DNA from: Microbispora hainanensis | Lineage (GTDB): Bacteria; Actinomycetota; Actinomycetes; Streptosporangiales; Streptosporangiaceae | Direction: 5' to 3' | NCBI RefSeq assembly: GCF_006874475.1 | Contig: NZ_VIRM01000002.1 | Coordinates: forward strand, 244,459 to 308,458 | Length of the DNA stretch: 64,000 bases | Part shown: piece after piece, positions 1 to 9,934 of the stretch | How the letters are laid out: the number at the start of each line of letters is the position of its first letter | Position numbering within the stretch: the stretch's first letter is position 1 | The notes under the pieces: model-generated | Databases searched by the model: none | Told to the model about the DNA's origin: nothing | What the model saw: the letters and a program-made list of their open reading frames with translations, nothing else | Translations under genes and position numbers: made by a program

Positions 1-3000
1 GTGAGGCGGAGCAGGGCTTCCGGGCGCTCCACCCGTCCGACGTGGGGCCGGACGTGACGGCGCTGAGCCCGGCCGGCGGGCGGACGGTCGTCGTGGACAC
101 GGGCCGGTTCGGCGCGCAGCACTTCCGGTACGAGATCGGCCACGTACGCGGCGGCCGTCTCGCCAGGACCAGGGTCAGGTCGGGCACGGCCGCGCGACCC
201 CACGTCGTACGGCTGTCGCCGCGCCTGGCGAACGACATCCTGCCCCGGGTGTGGCTGCACGAGATCAACGACGTCTTCCAGCGGATGTCCGGCCCCCGGC
301 AAGGCATGATCCGCTCCTTCCTGAACCGTACGGCCGAGCGGGACGCCGCGGCCTGCGTGACCGCCCGCTATCGCGAGCACGCGCTCCTGGCCAGGCAGTG
401 GCAGGCGGCCCCGGCGCCGGAGCGTCCCGCCATCGCGCACGAGATCGAGCAGCTCGGGCGGGAGATCGTGCGGCTCGGGCAGGTCGCCCCCGCGCCTCCC
501 TGGTCACAGACCACCACCGCACAGACCACCGCACAGACCACCACCGCACAGACCACCACCGCACAGACCACCACCGCACAAACCGCCCCCGCGCAGAGCC
601 CTGCCACACAGACCACACAGGATCCGGTGGCGGAGCTGCTCGGGCTGGCCCGCACGCAGCACGAGACGCTGACGGATGCCACCCGGGAACTGCTCGCGGC
701 GGTCAAGGGGAAGATCGACAGCATCAAGGAGGCCACGGCCGACGCGAAGAAGGCCGAGGAGGCCGCAGAGAAGGCGTCGCGAGAAGAGGACCTCGGCGCC
801 GAGGAACGCCGTCGCAAGGCGCTGGCGGATCGCGGCGTCCACCGGGCGGACGCCGATCGCGCCCGCCAGAGCATGGAGGCGTACGCGCGGGCGATGCGGC
901 GGGCGCTCGAGGCGCGCAAGAAGTACGCGGAGCTGGAGAGCGCCCTCGACGCCCTCCCCGCGAACCGGACGGGCCCGCTGCCGGCGGACATCGCCCGGCT
1001 GGCCCGCGAGGCGGAGGAGGCCCACACCGCGTACAAGGAGGCGTACGCGCACGCCCTGCCGTCGCCCGAGGTCCTGTCGGAGGCGACTCCCGCGGGCCGG
1101 CTGCCCCACCTCGAACGGCTCACGCAGGTCGTCAACGACATGCTCGAACGCGCCGGGGTCGACCACCGCTACGCGCCCGACGAGCTGTCGCACGTGTTGC
1201 GGTCGAACTTCAGATGGCTGGTGTCGCCGGACGGGGCGCTGCTGCGGGTGGGCCGCGGCACGCGGGGCGAGCTGCGGCTGCGGCTGAAGGTCACGGACCT
1301 GGTCGAGGTCTTCGGCCATCCGGTGCGGCACTCGCAGTCGATGCTCGGCCACTTGCCGCAGGGCGGCCGCTCGGCCTCCGTCACCGCCAACCGTTCGCTG
1401 CGCCTGGCGCCGAGTTTCGACCTGAACGCCCTGAGCAAGCCGTTGCAGTACGTGCACTGGCTCGGGAGGCTGATGAAGTTCGGCGTGTTCAAGATCGGCG
1501 TCGCCTTCGGCGGGAGCGAGTCGTTCAACGGCAACGCCTCCGAGTTCGCGCTCGCCGGCGCGGTGCAGGACAACGCGGGCGAGGGGCTGGTGCTCGACGG
1601 GCTCGCCTCGGCCGAGGTGGAGCTGCGCACCGCGAACGGCACCGAGCGGGCGCGTGTGGACAGCGGCACCCCCGGCGACGCCCCGAGCCTGCAGATGTAT
1701 CTGCCGCACACGCACGCGCAGCGGGGGCCGGCCAGGGTCACGCAGCTTCCCGAGGAAAAGCGGCAGCAGACGCCGTTCCCCGAGCACGGGGTCACCGGGC
1801 TGACCGGGCTGCAGGACCTCGCCGAACGCACCGCCGAGCGGATCGGCCGCCCCGAGATCGGCAGGATGACCCGCGACCAGATCGTCACGATCATGACGAA
1901 GGAGCTGCCCGCCCGGCTCGGCGAGGCGATCAACAACCCCGAGGGGCTGCACCGTCCGATCACCGTCAACGGGCGGGTGGTCGGCTATGCGCGGATCAAG
2001 ACCGAGGTCGTGATGGACTCGGCGCGGCCGGTCGGCACGCCGAGCATCAAGCACCGCCTGGAACGGCTGCGCGTGGGCTTCTCCGGCGCGTCGGGCTCGC
2101 GCTCGGCCGGCCGGTCGCTCGACGTCAAGGGCACCGCGGGCGCCCAGCTTCCCATCGGCAGCCCGCGTCTGCTCCGCCTTGTCGGCCTTGGCAGGTTCAA
2201 GACCGCCACACCGCGGCTCACCGGGGGGTTCGGCCGCTCCTGGTCGCGGTCGCGGTCGATGAGCGCGGGCGGGACCGCCATCCGGCCGAGCGTGCAGCGC
2301 TGGGCGGGCCACACCCAGGCGTACGCGCTGGAGCTGAAGCACACGGTGACCGTGCAGCTCAACACCGACGAGACGCCGCTTCCCGCCGTGCACGGCGAGA
2401 GCACCGGCCTGTTCCGCATGCCGGAGCCGCACGCGTACCGTTACGGCCTGCCCGTCGACCGGGCGGCCGTGCTGAAGGACGGCAGGCTCAGGGACGACCC
2501 GAAGCCCGGCGTGCCGAAGGGCCGCCTGCCCCGGCTGCCCGGCTGGACCCGCGGGACCGGGGCCGGGCCGGGGCTCGTCCAGGCGAGCGACCGCCCCGAA
2601 AGCGTCGAGAACTTCAACGAGGTGCAGGCGAAGGTCGTGGCGCAACTGCGTGCGCGCGGCCTGCTGCCGGGCGAGGACGGCCGGCTGTCCCGCGACCCGC
2701 TGACGCGGGCGAGCCAGATCGCCAACATGATCGAGGTGGCCGAGCAGTTCTCCCCGGCCCGGCTGCAGACCGGCTACGACCAGGCCATGCAGGACGGCAT
2801 CATCCTCGACCTGGTGAGCCAGGGCATCGGCCGGGCCAGCCGGCATTTCACGGTGCGGATCCGGTTGGAACAGTCGGGCCGGGAGGATTTCGTCGGCACC
2901 AGCGCCGCCGACGTCGCGGCCGACCTCGACATCTCGTCGGAGACCTCCGGCCGCACGGTCGGCCGGTCGAGCGGCCGGTCCCTGGACGTCGGCCCCTCCC

Positions 3001-6000
3001 TCGGGCTGGAGGCGAAGCCGGGCGGGGCCGGCTTGACCGGCGCGGACGTGGGCGTCCACTGGAACAAGGGCAGCGCGGCCGGCCTGACCCTCAACGACAC
3101 GGCCAACCTGGTCACGCTGATAGAGGGCACCTCTCCGGCGGCGGTCTTCGAGGTTCCGCACACGCTCACCGTGGACCTCATCGAGAACGGGAAGGTCACG
3201 CCGCTGGCCCAGAGCGACGACGTCTGGATGCGGGTGCTGCTGCCCGCCGACCTCCTGCCCGAGGACCGCACCGGGCTCTCGCCCCGCCACCCGACGTCCC
3301 GCGAGGCGCTGAGCCTGGCCACCCTGCTGCACGTGGACGGGACCGGCGTGCTCGACGCCCTCCGATCGGTGCTGCCGAAGGCGATGCGGCCGGGTTCGGT
3401 GTCGTTCCACCATCTCGCGGAGGCGTTCAACACCCGCAACCTCATCTCCCACCCGGAGTGGCTGCTCGCCGACCCCGCCCGGCCCGCCACGACGTACGGC
3501 ACCGCCGTGGCCGTGCGCCCCCGCCCCCCGCGTACGCACCGGGCGTCGGCGTGGGTCACGGCCCGCCCGGGCGAGTCGGAGTTCGTGACCGCGGCCGACC
3601 TGGTGATCGGCGACATCAACTTCACGATGGGCGCCTACACCGCGCGGACGGAGGCACGCGGCGGACGGTCCGTTGACGCCTCGACCGGCGTGAGCGGGGC
3701 CCTGGCCCGGGCACTCGGCGGCAGGGCGGGGGCCGGCGCGTCCGCGGCGGGGAGCACGTCGTCCTCGATCTCCGACACGGCGATCTGGGGCAGGGAACGG
3801 CTGGCCATCGACACCGGCAAGCACTACGTGTTCGCGATGAAGGCGGACATCACGGTCTCCGGCGACGAGGCGGGCAACCGGCGGGCCGACGCCGAGCCGC
3901 TGCGGGACAGGACGGTCGTCTACTCCCTGCCCGAGCGTGACGCGCTCGACCTCTACGGCAGGGGCGAGGTCAAGCTGCCCCTCGACCAGGTGGCCGACGC
4001 GGTGACGCGCCTGCTCGACGGCAACCTGGAGCTCGACCCGCGCGCGGCCGTGCCGATGGTCCGCAGATATCTGGCCGACCGGGCGCTGGCGCGCAGGGAG
4101 GGCCATCCGCGGACCGACCTGGAGCAGAGGCACCCCCGCGGCATACTCGCCGAACGGCTCGCCAAGGACTTCCCGATGAACGTGGCCGCCGAGGGCAACC
4201 GGCTCAAGCGGATGCACGACAGGCTGCCGGACCTCGCCAGCGCCGTGGACGTCCCCGACCTCTATCAGGACTCCCTCGGCGAGAGCACCGTGAAGAAGGT
4301 CGACCTCAAGGCCCCGGACGGCACGCCGACCCACGTGCTCGACCAGGTGCTCGACCAGATCGGCAAGGTCGCGCCCCGCGCGCTGAAGCGTGACCCCGTC
4401 CTGCTGCGCAGCCTGTTCGGCGACTTCGCCGGCAAACGCTGGTGGGGCAAGATCGACGACATGACCGGTGAGGAGGGCTTCGTCAAGACCTATCCGCTCA
4501 AGATCGGCCCCCACCTCACCGAGACGGTCACGGTCAGGATCAAGGCCGTGCTCCACGGCGACGAGGCGAGCTACGGCGGAAACGTCCACAACTTCGGCCA
4601 GATCCTCCAGGACTACACGTACGAGCAGGAGGACCGCAGCGAGTCGTCGGGCAAGACGATCGGCGGCAATGCGAACGCCGGGGCGGGCCCGGCCGCCGGC
4701 AGCGGAGGCCGCGGGGCCGCCACCGACCGCTCGCACACCGGCACGGCCTCCACCGGCACCCAGCGCACCCGCATCCAGCGCGCGGCGGCGTTCCGTGGCG
4801 GGCAGCTCATCGAGCACGGGGTGACCATCATTATCGAGGTCGAACGCAGGTCGGGCCCCCTGCGCGGCGCCGTGGCCAGGACCACACGCGTCCCCCGGAC
4901 CAGCAAGGTCACGCTGAAGGGCACGATGGAGCGGGTGCTGCCGGACGGCATGGTGGCCAAGAAGGGCACGGTCGCCGCGCGGCCGCCCGCCTCGCCCGAC
5001 GTGCGGCGGGTCGCGCCGCCCGAGGTCTTCGTGACCGAGCGGCTCAGGGCCGACGGGCTGCTGCGCGCCGTGTTCGACCGGCTCTCCCGGAAGGACCTGC
5101 TCGGCCGGGCCGCCGCCATGGAGCACTACGCCGCGCTGGCCAAGACGCTCACCGGGAACGGGCTCACGACCCGGCTGGAGCGGATGACCGGCCCCGACGG
5201 GCACCGGCTCCTCCGGCTGCCCATGCCGGGCCGTCCGGGCCGGATGGTGGACGTGCGGATCCACGCCGACCTCTCCGAGCCCGACCCGGTGGCGCTGGGC
5301 CTGCAGGGCACCGAGCTGGGGCAGGTGGACCGCGAGCAGAACACGGCCGGCACGGCCACCGACCGGGGGCAGATGAGCCCGGCCGGCCGCACGTACAGCG
5401 GGGGGAGCGCGGTGGGCGTCGGCGGCGACCTCGGCGCCGGAGACCAGACCGCGCAGTCGAGCTCGGGCAGCGGCGGCAACCGCGACGAGACCAGCGTCTT
5501 CGGGAAGAGCACCGCGGCCAAGGCGAGGTTCCGGGTCGACTTCGACCTCAGGTTCGAGGTGCGCCAGGTGGCGCGCGACGGCGGGGAGACGGTGCTGCAC
5601 ACCGTGGACGTCCCGCACGGCGCGACCGGCACGGCCCACCTGATCATGTTCCAGCACGCTCTGGAGGACATGCTGGCGCGCCGCGACGCCGGTGCCGACC
5701 GGCCGGTGTGGGACTTCAGCCGGCGGCGCGCCGCGGCGCCCGGCGTCTTCTTCACCCACGACAGCGTGCGCGAGGTGGCCGCGAGACATCCGTCGTACGA
5801 CCCGGCGGCGCCCGCCACGCTCACCAAGGCGATGGCCGAGGTGCTCCGAGGGCGGACCGGGACGCTGCCCGTGGGCATCGTCGCCGACGCCGGCCAGACG
5901 GGTTCGACGGCTCTGGTGGAGGAGGCCAGGCTGCTCGCCCGCGACCTCGGCGTCGACGTCCACCTCCATCTCACGCTGCCCGACGGCACCGTCGAGCACT

Positions 6001-7028
6001 ACCGCGCCACGCCCGTGGGCGGGCTGTCCGGCAATCCCTTCGCCGAGGCGCTCGGCGCGGTGCCGCCCGACCTGGCGGCGCTGGCCGAGCGGCACGGCCT
6101 CGACCTGCGCGACCTGTACGGCGGGCGGCCCGGCGGGTTCGCCGACCGGATCGCCGAACGGCTCGACGCCCTCGGCGTCGCCCGGCCCGCGCAGGCCGAC
6201 CCGGGATGGCCGGTGCCGGAGACGGCCGCGGACGGCACCTGGGGCGGCAACCCCTCCATCACCTCGCCCGGCTCAGTGACGGCCCGGCCCATCCGGAGGA
6301 CCGCGTTCGTGGCCGACGGCCGGGCCCCGCACCTGCCCGACCTGTCGAGCGCCGAGATCCCCCCGGCCGTCGCCGGCCTGCGCCCGGCGGACTTCGGCCG
6401 GGGCGTCCAGGCGGTGACCGTGACGCCGGACGGCGCGGTCGTCACCGTCGAGACCGCCAGATTCGGCACCCAGCGCTTCCTCGTGCGGCCCGAGAACCCC
6501 GGCGGCCGGCGCCCCGCCCGTACGGTCCTCGGGACGGGCACGGACCCGAACGTGATCCGGCTGTCGCCGAGGCTGGCCCCCGACGTGGTGGGCCGGGTGC
6601 TGCTGCACGAGATCAGCGACACCCTGCAGAAGCGGGCCGCGCTGGAGCAGGGTGTGGTGCGCCGGTTCCTGAACGCCGTCGATCCCGGCTACGACGCCTG
6701 TGCCACCGCGCGCCGCAACGAGCACGCCTACCTGTCCCGCAAGTGGCTGGCGGCGACCTCGGCGGAGGAGCGGGCGCGGCTGCGGCACGAGATCGAGGGG
6801 GTCGTCCGCGACCTCGGCGCGCGGGGCCAGACGGCGCCTCCGCCGCCGTGGGTCACCGTGCCGCCCCAGGCGCCGGTCCTCGACCTGTGGGAGCGGATGC
6901 GCAGGCTCAGCAACACCTCCGGCTGGGAGCCGCCCGACGACGAGGACGACGACGATGACAAGTCCGGCCCCCTGCTGCCGGAGGACGCCGGAGGGCTCCC
7001 CGGACAGCCTCGTGTGAGGAACGTGTGA
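1..7028 (+). CDS. Giant repeat-containing protein of a T7SS locus, 5'-truncated by window edge
   Basis: The frame is open to the left edge, so only the C-terminal ~2,340 residues are seen and the start lies outside. The first ~170 residues repeat near the C-terminus (about nt 6318-6870). Each copy has an H-E-I-x-D motif (His at nt 258 and 6605), then an isolated Cys (nt 354 and 6699), then A-R-x-x-E-H. A TTTAQ repeat and a charged coiled-coil-like stretch follow the first copy. In the middle, at least six modules of a few hundred residues each carry a Gly/Ser-rich 'GRS' stretch between beta-like strands (around nt 1370, 2090, 2940, 3650, 4640, 5340). The end is strongly acidic. The family is not certain; it resembles the giant 'lonely Cys'-type proteins beside actinobacterial T7SS genes. 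A secreted toxin or surface protein is an inference from eccB, WXG100 and eccC nearby. Confidence 0.75.
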   Translation, partial: EAEQGFRALHPSDVGPDVTALSPAGGRTVVVDTGRFGAQHFRYEIGHVRGGRLARTRVRSGTAARPHVVRLSPRLANDILPRVWLHEINDVFQRMSGPRQGMIRSFLNRTAERDAAACVTARYREHALLARQWQAAPAPERPAIAHEIEQLGREIVRLGQVAPAPPWSQTTTAQTTAQTTTAQTTTAQTTTAQTAPAQSPATQTTQDPVAELLGLARTQHETLTDATRELLAAVKGKIDSIKEATADAKKAEEAAEKASREEDLGAEERRRKALADRGVHRADADRARQSMEAYARAMRRALEARKKYAELESALDALPANRTGPLPADIARLAREAEEAHTAYKEAYAHALPSPEVLSEATPAGRLPHLERLTQVVNDMLERAGVDHRYAPDELSHVLRSNFRWLVSPDGALLRVGRGTRGELRLRLKVTDLVEVFGHPVRHSQSMLGHLPQGGRSASVTANRSLRLAPSFDLNALSKPLQYVHWLGRLMKFGVFKIGVAFGGSESFNGNASEFALAGAVQDNAGEGLVLDGLASAEVELRTANGTERARVDSGTPGDAPSLQMYLPHTHAQRGPARVTQLPEEKRQQTPFPEHGVTGLTGLQDLAERTAERIGRPEIGRMTRDQIVTIMTKELPARLGEAINNPEGLHRPITVNGRVVGYARIKTEVVMDSARPVGTPSIKHRLERLRVGFSGASGSRSAGRSLDVKGTAGAQLPIGSPRLLRLVGLGRFKTATPRLTGGFGRSWSRSRSMSAGGTAIRPSVQRWAGHTQAYALELKHTVTVQLNTDETPLPAVHGESTGLFRMPEPHAYRYGLPVDRAAVLKDGRLRDDPKPGVPKGRLPRLPGWTRGTGAGPGLVQASDRPESVENFNEVQAKVVAQLRARGLLPGEDGRLSRDPLTRASQIANMIEVAEQFSPARLQTGYDQAMQDGIILDLVSQGIGRASRHFTVRIRLEQSGREDFVGTSAADVAADLDISSETSGRTVGRSSGRSLDVGPSLGLEAKPGGAGLTGADVGVHWNKGSAAGLTLNDTANLVTLIEGTSPAAVFEVPHTLTVDLIENGKVTPLAQSDDVWMRVLLPADLLPEDRTGLSPRHPTSREALSLATLLHVDGTGVLDALRSVLPKAMRPGSVSFHHLAEAFNTRNLISHPEWLLADPARPATTYGTAVAVRPRPPRTHRASAWVTARPGESEFVTAADLVIGDINFTMGAYTARTEARGGRSVDASTGVSGALARALGGRAGAGASAAGSTSSSISDTAIWGRERLAIDTGKHYVFAMKADITVSGDEAGNRRADAEPLRDRTVVYSLPERDALDLYGRGEVKLPLDQVADAVTRLLDGNLELDPRAAVPMVRRYLADRALARREGHPRTDLEQRHPRGILAERLAKDFPMNVAAEGNRLKRMHDRLPDLASAVDVPDLYQDSLGESTVKKVDLKAPDGTPTHVLDQVLDQIGKVAPRALKRDPVLLRSLFGDFAGKRWWGKIDDMTGEEGFVKTYPLKIGPHLTETVTVRIKAVLHGDEASYGGNVHNFGQILQDYTYEQEDRSESSGKTIGGNANAGAGPAAGSGGRGAATDRSHTGTASTGTQRTRIQRAAAFRGGQLIEHGVTIIIEVERRSGPLRGAVARTTRVPRTSKVTLKGTMERVLPDGMVAKKGTVAARPPASPDVRRVAPPEVFVTERLRADGLLRAVFDRLSRKDLLGRAAAMEHYAALAKTLTGNGLTTRLERMTGPDGHRLLRLPMPGRPGRMVDVRIHADLSEPDPVALGLQGTELGQVDREQNTAGTATDRGQMSPAGRTYSGGSAVGVGGDLGAGDQTAQSSSGSGGNRDETSVFGKSTAAKARFRVDFDLRFEVRQVARDGGETVLHTVDVPHGATGTAHLIMFQHALEDMLARRDAGADRPVWDFSRRRAAAPGVFFTHDSVREVAARHPSYDPAAPATLTKAMAEVLRGRTGTLPVGIVADAGQTGSTALVEEARLLARDLGVDVHLHLTLPDGTVEHYRATPVGGLSGNPFAEALGAVPPDLAALAERHGLDLRDLYGGRPGGFADRIAERLDALGVARPAQADPGWPVPETAADGTWGGNPSITSPGSVTARPIRRTAFVADGRAPHLPDLSSAEIPPAVAGLRPADFGRGVQAVTVTPDGAVVTVETARFGTQRFLVRPENPGGRRPARTVLGTGTDPNVIRLSPRLAPDVVGRVLLHEISDTLQKRAALEQGVVRRFLNAVDPGYDACATARRNEHAYLSRKWLAATSAEERARLRHEIEGVVRDLGARGQTAPPPPWVTVPPQAPVLDLWERMRRLSNTSGWEPPDDEDDDDDKSGPLLPEDAGGLPGQPRVRNV
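510..581 (+). repeat. In-frame TTTAQ pentapeptide repeat
   Basis: Five tandem units (15, 12, 15, 15 and 15 bp) encode Thr-Thr-(Thr)-Ala-Gln. They lie between the N-terminal HE/Cys domain and the coiled-coil-like part of the giant protein. Probably an extended linker that changes length by slippage in whole codons. Confidence 0.9.
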
Positions 7029-7540
7029 TGGCCTACTCGACAGCCAGAAGCAGGGACGAGGCGCAGCTCTATCTCGACCTGCACCCCTGCGCCTGCGGCT
7101 CGGTGGACACCGACTGGGACAGCGGCCTGGCGAGCGTCGAAGGGGAGCTGGTCACCTCTTACGAGGGGCGGTGCGCGGCGTGCGGCGCCGAGCGGGAGTA
7201 TCTGTTCGGGCTCCCGGAGCGGGAGGTGACGCCCACCGGCTTCCCCACGTTCGGCGGTGCGGAGCCGTCCGAGCTGCTCGACCCCGGCGAGTGGCTGTGG
7301 GTGGCCGACCTGACGGCGGGCAACGCCCCGATGGAAGGCAATCGGCGGCAGGCGCTGTCGATCGCGCGGGCCGCGGTCGAAGAGGTGATCAAATTCGTCC
7401 CGCCCGGGCAGGACGAGGTGCCCGGCGACGCGTTCTGGTCGGAGCGGGGACGCGCCGTGCGGGCCGCCGAGCCGGGGCGGTTCCGTCTCGACCGGCTGCT
7501 CGTCGTACGCGACACCTACCGGGAGCTCGCCGGAGCATAG
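7028..7540 (+). CDS. Small protein with CxC/CxxC pattern, paralogue of the next gene
   Basis: About 170 residues, unknown function. The ATG overlaps the last base of the giant gene's stop (TGATG), so the two are translationally coupled; a GTG lies one codon earlier. An N-terminal Cys-Ala-Cys and a later Cys-Ala-Ala-Cys could bind zinc. The C-terminal half carries F-V-P-P-G-x-D-E-V-P then A-F-W, which recurs in the next gene together with an S-E-L-(L/I)-D-P-G-(E/Q)-W segment. There is no signal peptide or membrane segment, so it is probably cytoplasmic. Coupling to a putative secreted toxin suggests an immunity protein or effector chaperone; that is inference. Confidence 0.7.
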   Translation: MAYSTARSRDEAQLYLDLHPCACGSVDTDWDSGLASVEGELVTSYEGRCAACGAEREYLFGLPEREVTPTGFPTFGGAEPSELLDPGEWLWVADLTAGNAPMEGNRRQALSIARAAVEEVIKFVPPGQDEVPGDAFWSERGRAVRAAEPGRFRLDRLLVVRDTYRELAGA

Positions 7541-7550
7541 GGTTGCCGGC

Positions 7551-8090
7551 ATGGAACAGGTGCCCACCCCCTACGCGCGGACGCTCGCGGAGGCCCGGCT
7601 GTATCTCGCGCTGACCGTGGAGGAGGCTACGCCGGAGGAGCCGCCGGTCGAGGGGCCCGAGGCGTGGACGGTCCGGTCCGGCGGTGTCGAGGTGCTCGTG
7701 CCGTACGCGAGCGAGGCGGAGGCCAGGGACGAGGGCGAGCGGTTCGGCGTCGGCCTGTCCGAGCTGATCGACCCCGGTCAGTGGCGGCTCGCCGGAGCCG
7801 GGTACGCGCGCCGCGCGCTCGCCGACGACCTCGAATACACCGAGGAGCCGGGGGACGAGCGGCTCTTCCAGCGGGTGGTGAGCGGCTGGGAGACGGCCAG
7901 GGACGCGCTCGGGGAGGCGCTCAAGTTCATCCCGCCCGGCGAGGACGAGGTGCCCGCCGAGGCGTTCTGGACCGAGGCGGGGCTGGCCGCCCGCGAGGCG
8001 GAGCCCGACTGCTTCCTGCGCGACCGGCTGGCCGAGGACATCGCGTTCTACCAGCAGAACCTGGACGACTTCCGCCGCCTCAACGGCTGA
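7551..8090 (+). CDS. Small acidic protein, paralogue of the preceding gene
   Basis: 179 residues, unknown function, starting 10 bp after the preceding gene. It shares with it an early (E)A-x-L-Y-L segment, S-E-L-I-D-P-G-Q-W, and F-I-P-P-G-E-D-E-V-P-A-E-A-F-W, but lacks the cysteine motifs. It is rich in Glu and Asp and has no signal peptide. It faces eccB, which ends one base away on the other strand. The tandem duplication behind a giant protein resembles multi-copy immunity genes in polymorphic-toxin loci; a chaperone role is equally possible. Confidence 0.7.
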   Translation: MEQVPTPYARTLAEARLYLALTVEEATPEEPPVEGPEAWTVRSGGVEVLVPYASEAEARDEGERFGVGLSELIDPGQWRLAGAGYARRALADDLEYTEEPGDERLFQRVVSGWETARDALGEALKFIPPGEDEVPAEAFWTEAGLAAREAEPDCFLRDRLAEDIAFYQQNLDDFRRLNG

Positions 8091-8091
8091 C

Positions 8092-9513
8092 CTACTTGCC
8101 GAGCGGCACCGGCACGCGGGCGGCGGCCGGGTCGAGCGCCGGGCCCTCCGGGATGAGGTGCAGCAGCTGCGCGGGCACCGGCGTGGTGTCGGCGGCGCCG
8201 TAGCCGAGCTTCGGCAGCAGGCCGGCGGAGGCGATGGCGAACCTGCGGCCCTGGTCGGTCACCAGGAAGTAGTTCGTGATCGACCCGAGCTGTCCCTCGC
8301 CAGGCAGCAGCCCCGCGACCGCCGCGGACCCCGGCGGGAGCAGCACCTGGTCGAAGGTGTCCTGGGTGCCCGGAGTCCGGGGGGTGGGGATCGCGATCGA
8401 GGCGCCGACGGTCAGGGTCGCCCGGGTCGAGCCGCTGCCGGTGCCCGCGAAGACCGCGCACAGCGGCGTGGTGGAGGCGGGGGAGACGACCGTGGGCATC
8501 GTCTCGGGCATCCCGCCGCCCAGCATGCTCGGCTGCCTGGACAGCGCGGCGCCGGCCGTGGCCGCGTCGATCCGGATCGGCTGCAGCGGGCGCCTGCCGT
8601 ACGCCGCCTTGGTGGCCGGGTCCGACAGCAGGAGCGTGGCCTGGGTGAGGGAGATCGGCGCGAGGCCGTCGGACAGCAGGACGTACCAGCGGGCGGGGGC
8701 GCCCCCGATGCCGGGCACCGTGAAGACCTGCCCGACCGCCGCCGTCACCTTGCCGTCGGGCCCCCGGACCTTCCTGCCCAGATTCGGCACCTTCGGCCCG
8801 CTGAACGCGGGGCCTTCGGGCAGGGCGTTGAGCCAGGTCGCGGGCACCTTCCTGGGCTGGGCGCTCAGGGCGTTCACCGCGCTGGTGCTCGCCCGCATCC
8901 GCCGGTCGCCCCAGACGACCCACTTCTGCCGGCCGTCGTCCACGACCATGGCGCCGCCGCCGAGGGGCCTGCCGCCGACGTCCAGGCCGCCGACCAGCGT
9001 GACGTACGGCCGGGGCGTCCCGGAGGCGTCCGGGCCGTCCACCACGCACACCGACCACGGCCCGTGGACCAGTTTGTCCTTGGGCGGCAGCGAGTCGGGC
9101 GCGCCGGGGATGCCCACGAGCGGCCCGCGCGGCAGCTCGGCCAGCGAGGCGGCGGAGACGTCGCGCACCGTCACATCGGCGGTGTCGAGCAGCAGCCGGG
9201 CGGATACGTAGTTGGCCGTGGGCAGCAGCACGCGCTCCTGCCGGCTGTAGACGTAGGTCGCGCCGGTGTCCTGCTCGACGAGGAGCTGGCCGGGCTCGGT
9301 GAGCTTGGTCGCGCCGCCCGGTTTGATCAAACCCCAGATGCCGAAGACGGCGAGCAGGAGCACCGACAGCAGGATCCCGCAGAACGTCGCGATGGTGTGC
9401 CGCCGCATCGGCGACTCCGCGACGTCCGGCTCGCCCTGCAGCAGGGCCTGGCCCAGACGCTGCTGCATCAGCCGGTACGCCTGGTAGAGGTCCTTCCGGG
9501 TCTGCACGGTCAC
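8092..9513 (-). CDS. eccB: Type VII secretion protein EccB
   Basis: 473 residues, membrane-anchored core component of the type VII (ESX-like) translocon. A short cytoplasmic N-terminus (MTVQTRKDLYQAYRLMQQRL) is followed by one membrane helix around residues 40-65 and a large extracytoplasmic domain. The opening, the single helix and the length are typical of EccB. The start is GTG with an AGGGAG ribosome site. It diverges from the WXG100 gene across a 421-bp gap. EccD, EccE and MycP are not in the window. Confidence 0.93.
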   Translation of the reverse strand: MTVQTRKDLYQAYRLMQQRLGQALLQGEPDVAESPMRRHTIATFCGILLSVLLLAVFGIWGLIKPGGATKLTEPGQLLVEQDTGATYVYSRQERVLLPTANYVSARLLLDTADVTVRDVSAASLAELPRGPLVGIPGAPDSLPPKDKLVHGPWSVCVVDGPDASGTPRPYVTLVGGLDVGGRPLGGGAMVVDDGRQKWVVWGDRRMRASTSAVNALSAQPRKVPATWLNALPEGPAFSGPKVPNLGRKVRGPDGKVTAAVGQVFTVPGIGGAPARWYVLLSDGLAPISLTQATLLLSDPATKAAYGRRPLQPIRIDAATAGAALSRQPSMLGGGMPETMPTVVSPASTTPLCAVFAGTGSGSTRATLTVGASIAIPTPRTPGTQDTFDQVLLPPGSAAVAGLLPGEGQLGSITNYFLVTDQGRRFAIASAGLLPKLGYGAADTTPVPAQLLHLIPEGPALDPAAARVPVPLGK

Positions 9514-9934
9514 CTCTCCCTGTCAGAGGGCATGACCGTCAGCATATTGATCCGGCGGCGTCCTTGTGATCTACGGGTCGGAGGAGGTTCGCCAGAGACC
9601 CGTGCGGCCGACCGGAGAGCGGGGGCGAACACGGTTGCCCCCGGCGCCCAGGCCCGCGTGGTGCTCACCGGCGACAGGGGAGCGGAGTTGCCGGCCGCCG
9701 AGTCCGGGCTCCGATCCTCCGGAGGGAAAAGCGGGCCGCCCATGGCGCGGTACGCGCCGGGGCGGCGCGCCATCCTGTGGAGAACTTTCCGGGCGTACGA
9801 AAAAAAGGGAATGGAGTGGTGGAAAAAGCGAAATTTTCCCGGTCGTCGATATAGCCGCTCGGCATAAGGGGTTCACAAGATTGACAAACGATTTACGGTG
9901 AGGGCGGCCCCTTTGTCGATGAAGGAGTGACTGG
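9514..9934. other. Intergenic region between eccB and the WXG100 gene
   Basis: 421 bp without a convincing gene, between divergent eccB and WXG100 starts, so it must hold both promoters. The part next to WXG100 is noticeably less GC-rich. A TTGACA hexamer is at 9881-9886 but no good -10 follows at 16-18 bp. A strong ribosome site (AAGGAG) precedes the WXG100 ATG. Confidence 0.5.

Noticed and set aside
510..581. CRISPR-like direct repeats
   Set aside because: Repeats are in frame, 12-15 bp, without spacers; they encode a TTTAQ linker.
504..6095. A long minus-strand open frame opposite the giant protein
   Set aside because: Low-complexity shadow composition; the plus-strand frame shows internal domain duplication and is coupled to the next gene.
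9881..9886. TTGACA as the WXG100 promoter
   Set aside because: No acceptable -10 at 16-18 bp; mentioned only as a part of the intergenic region.
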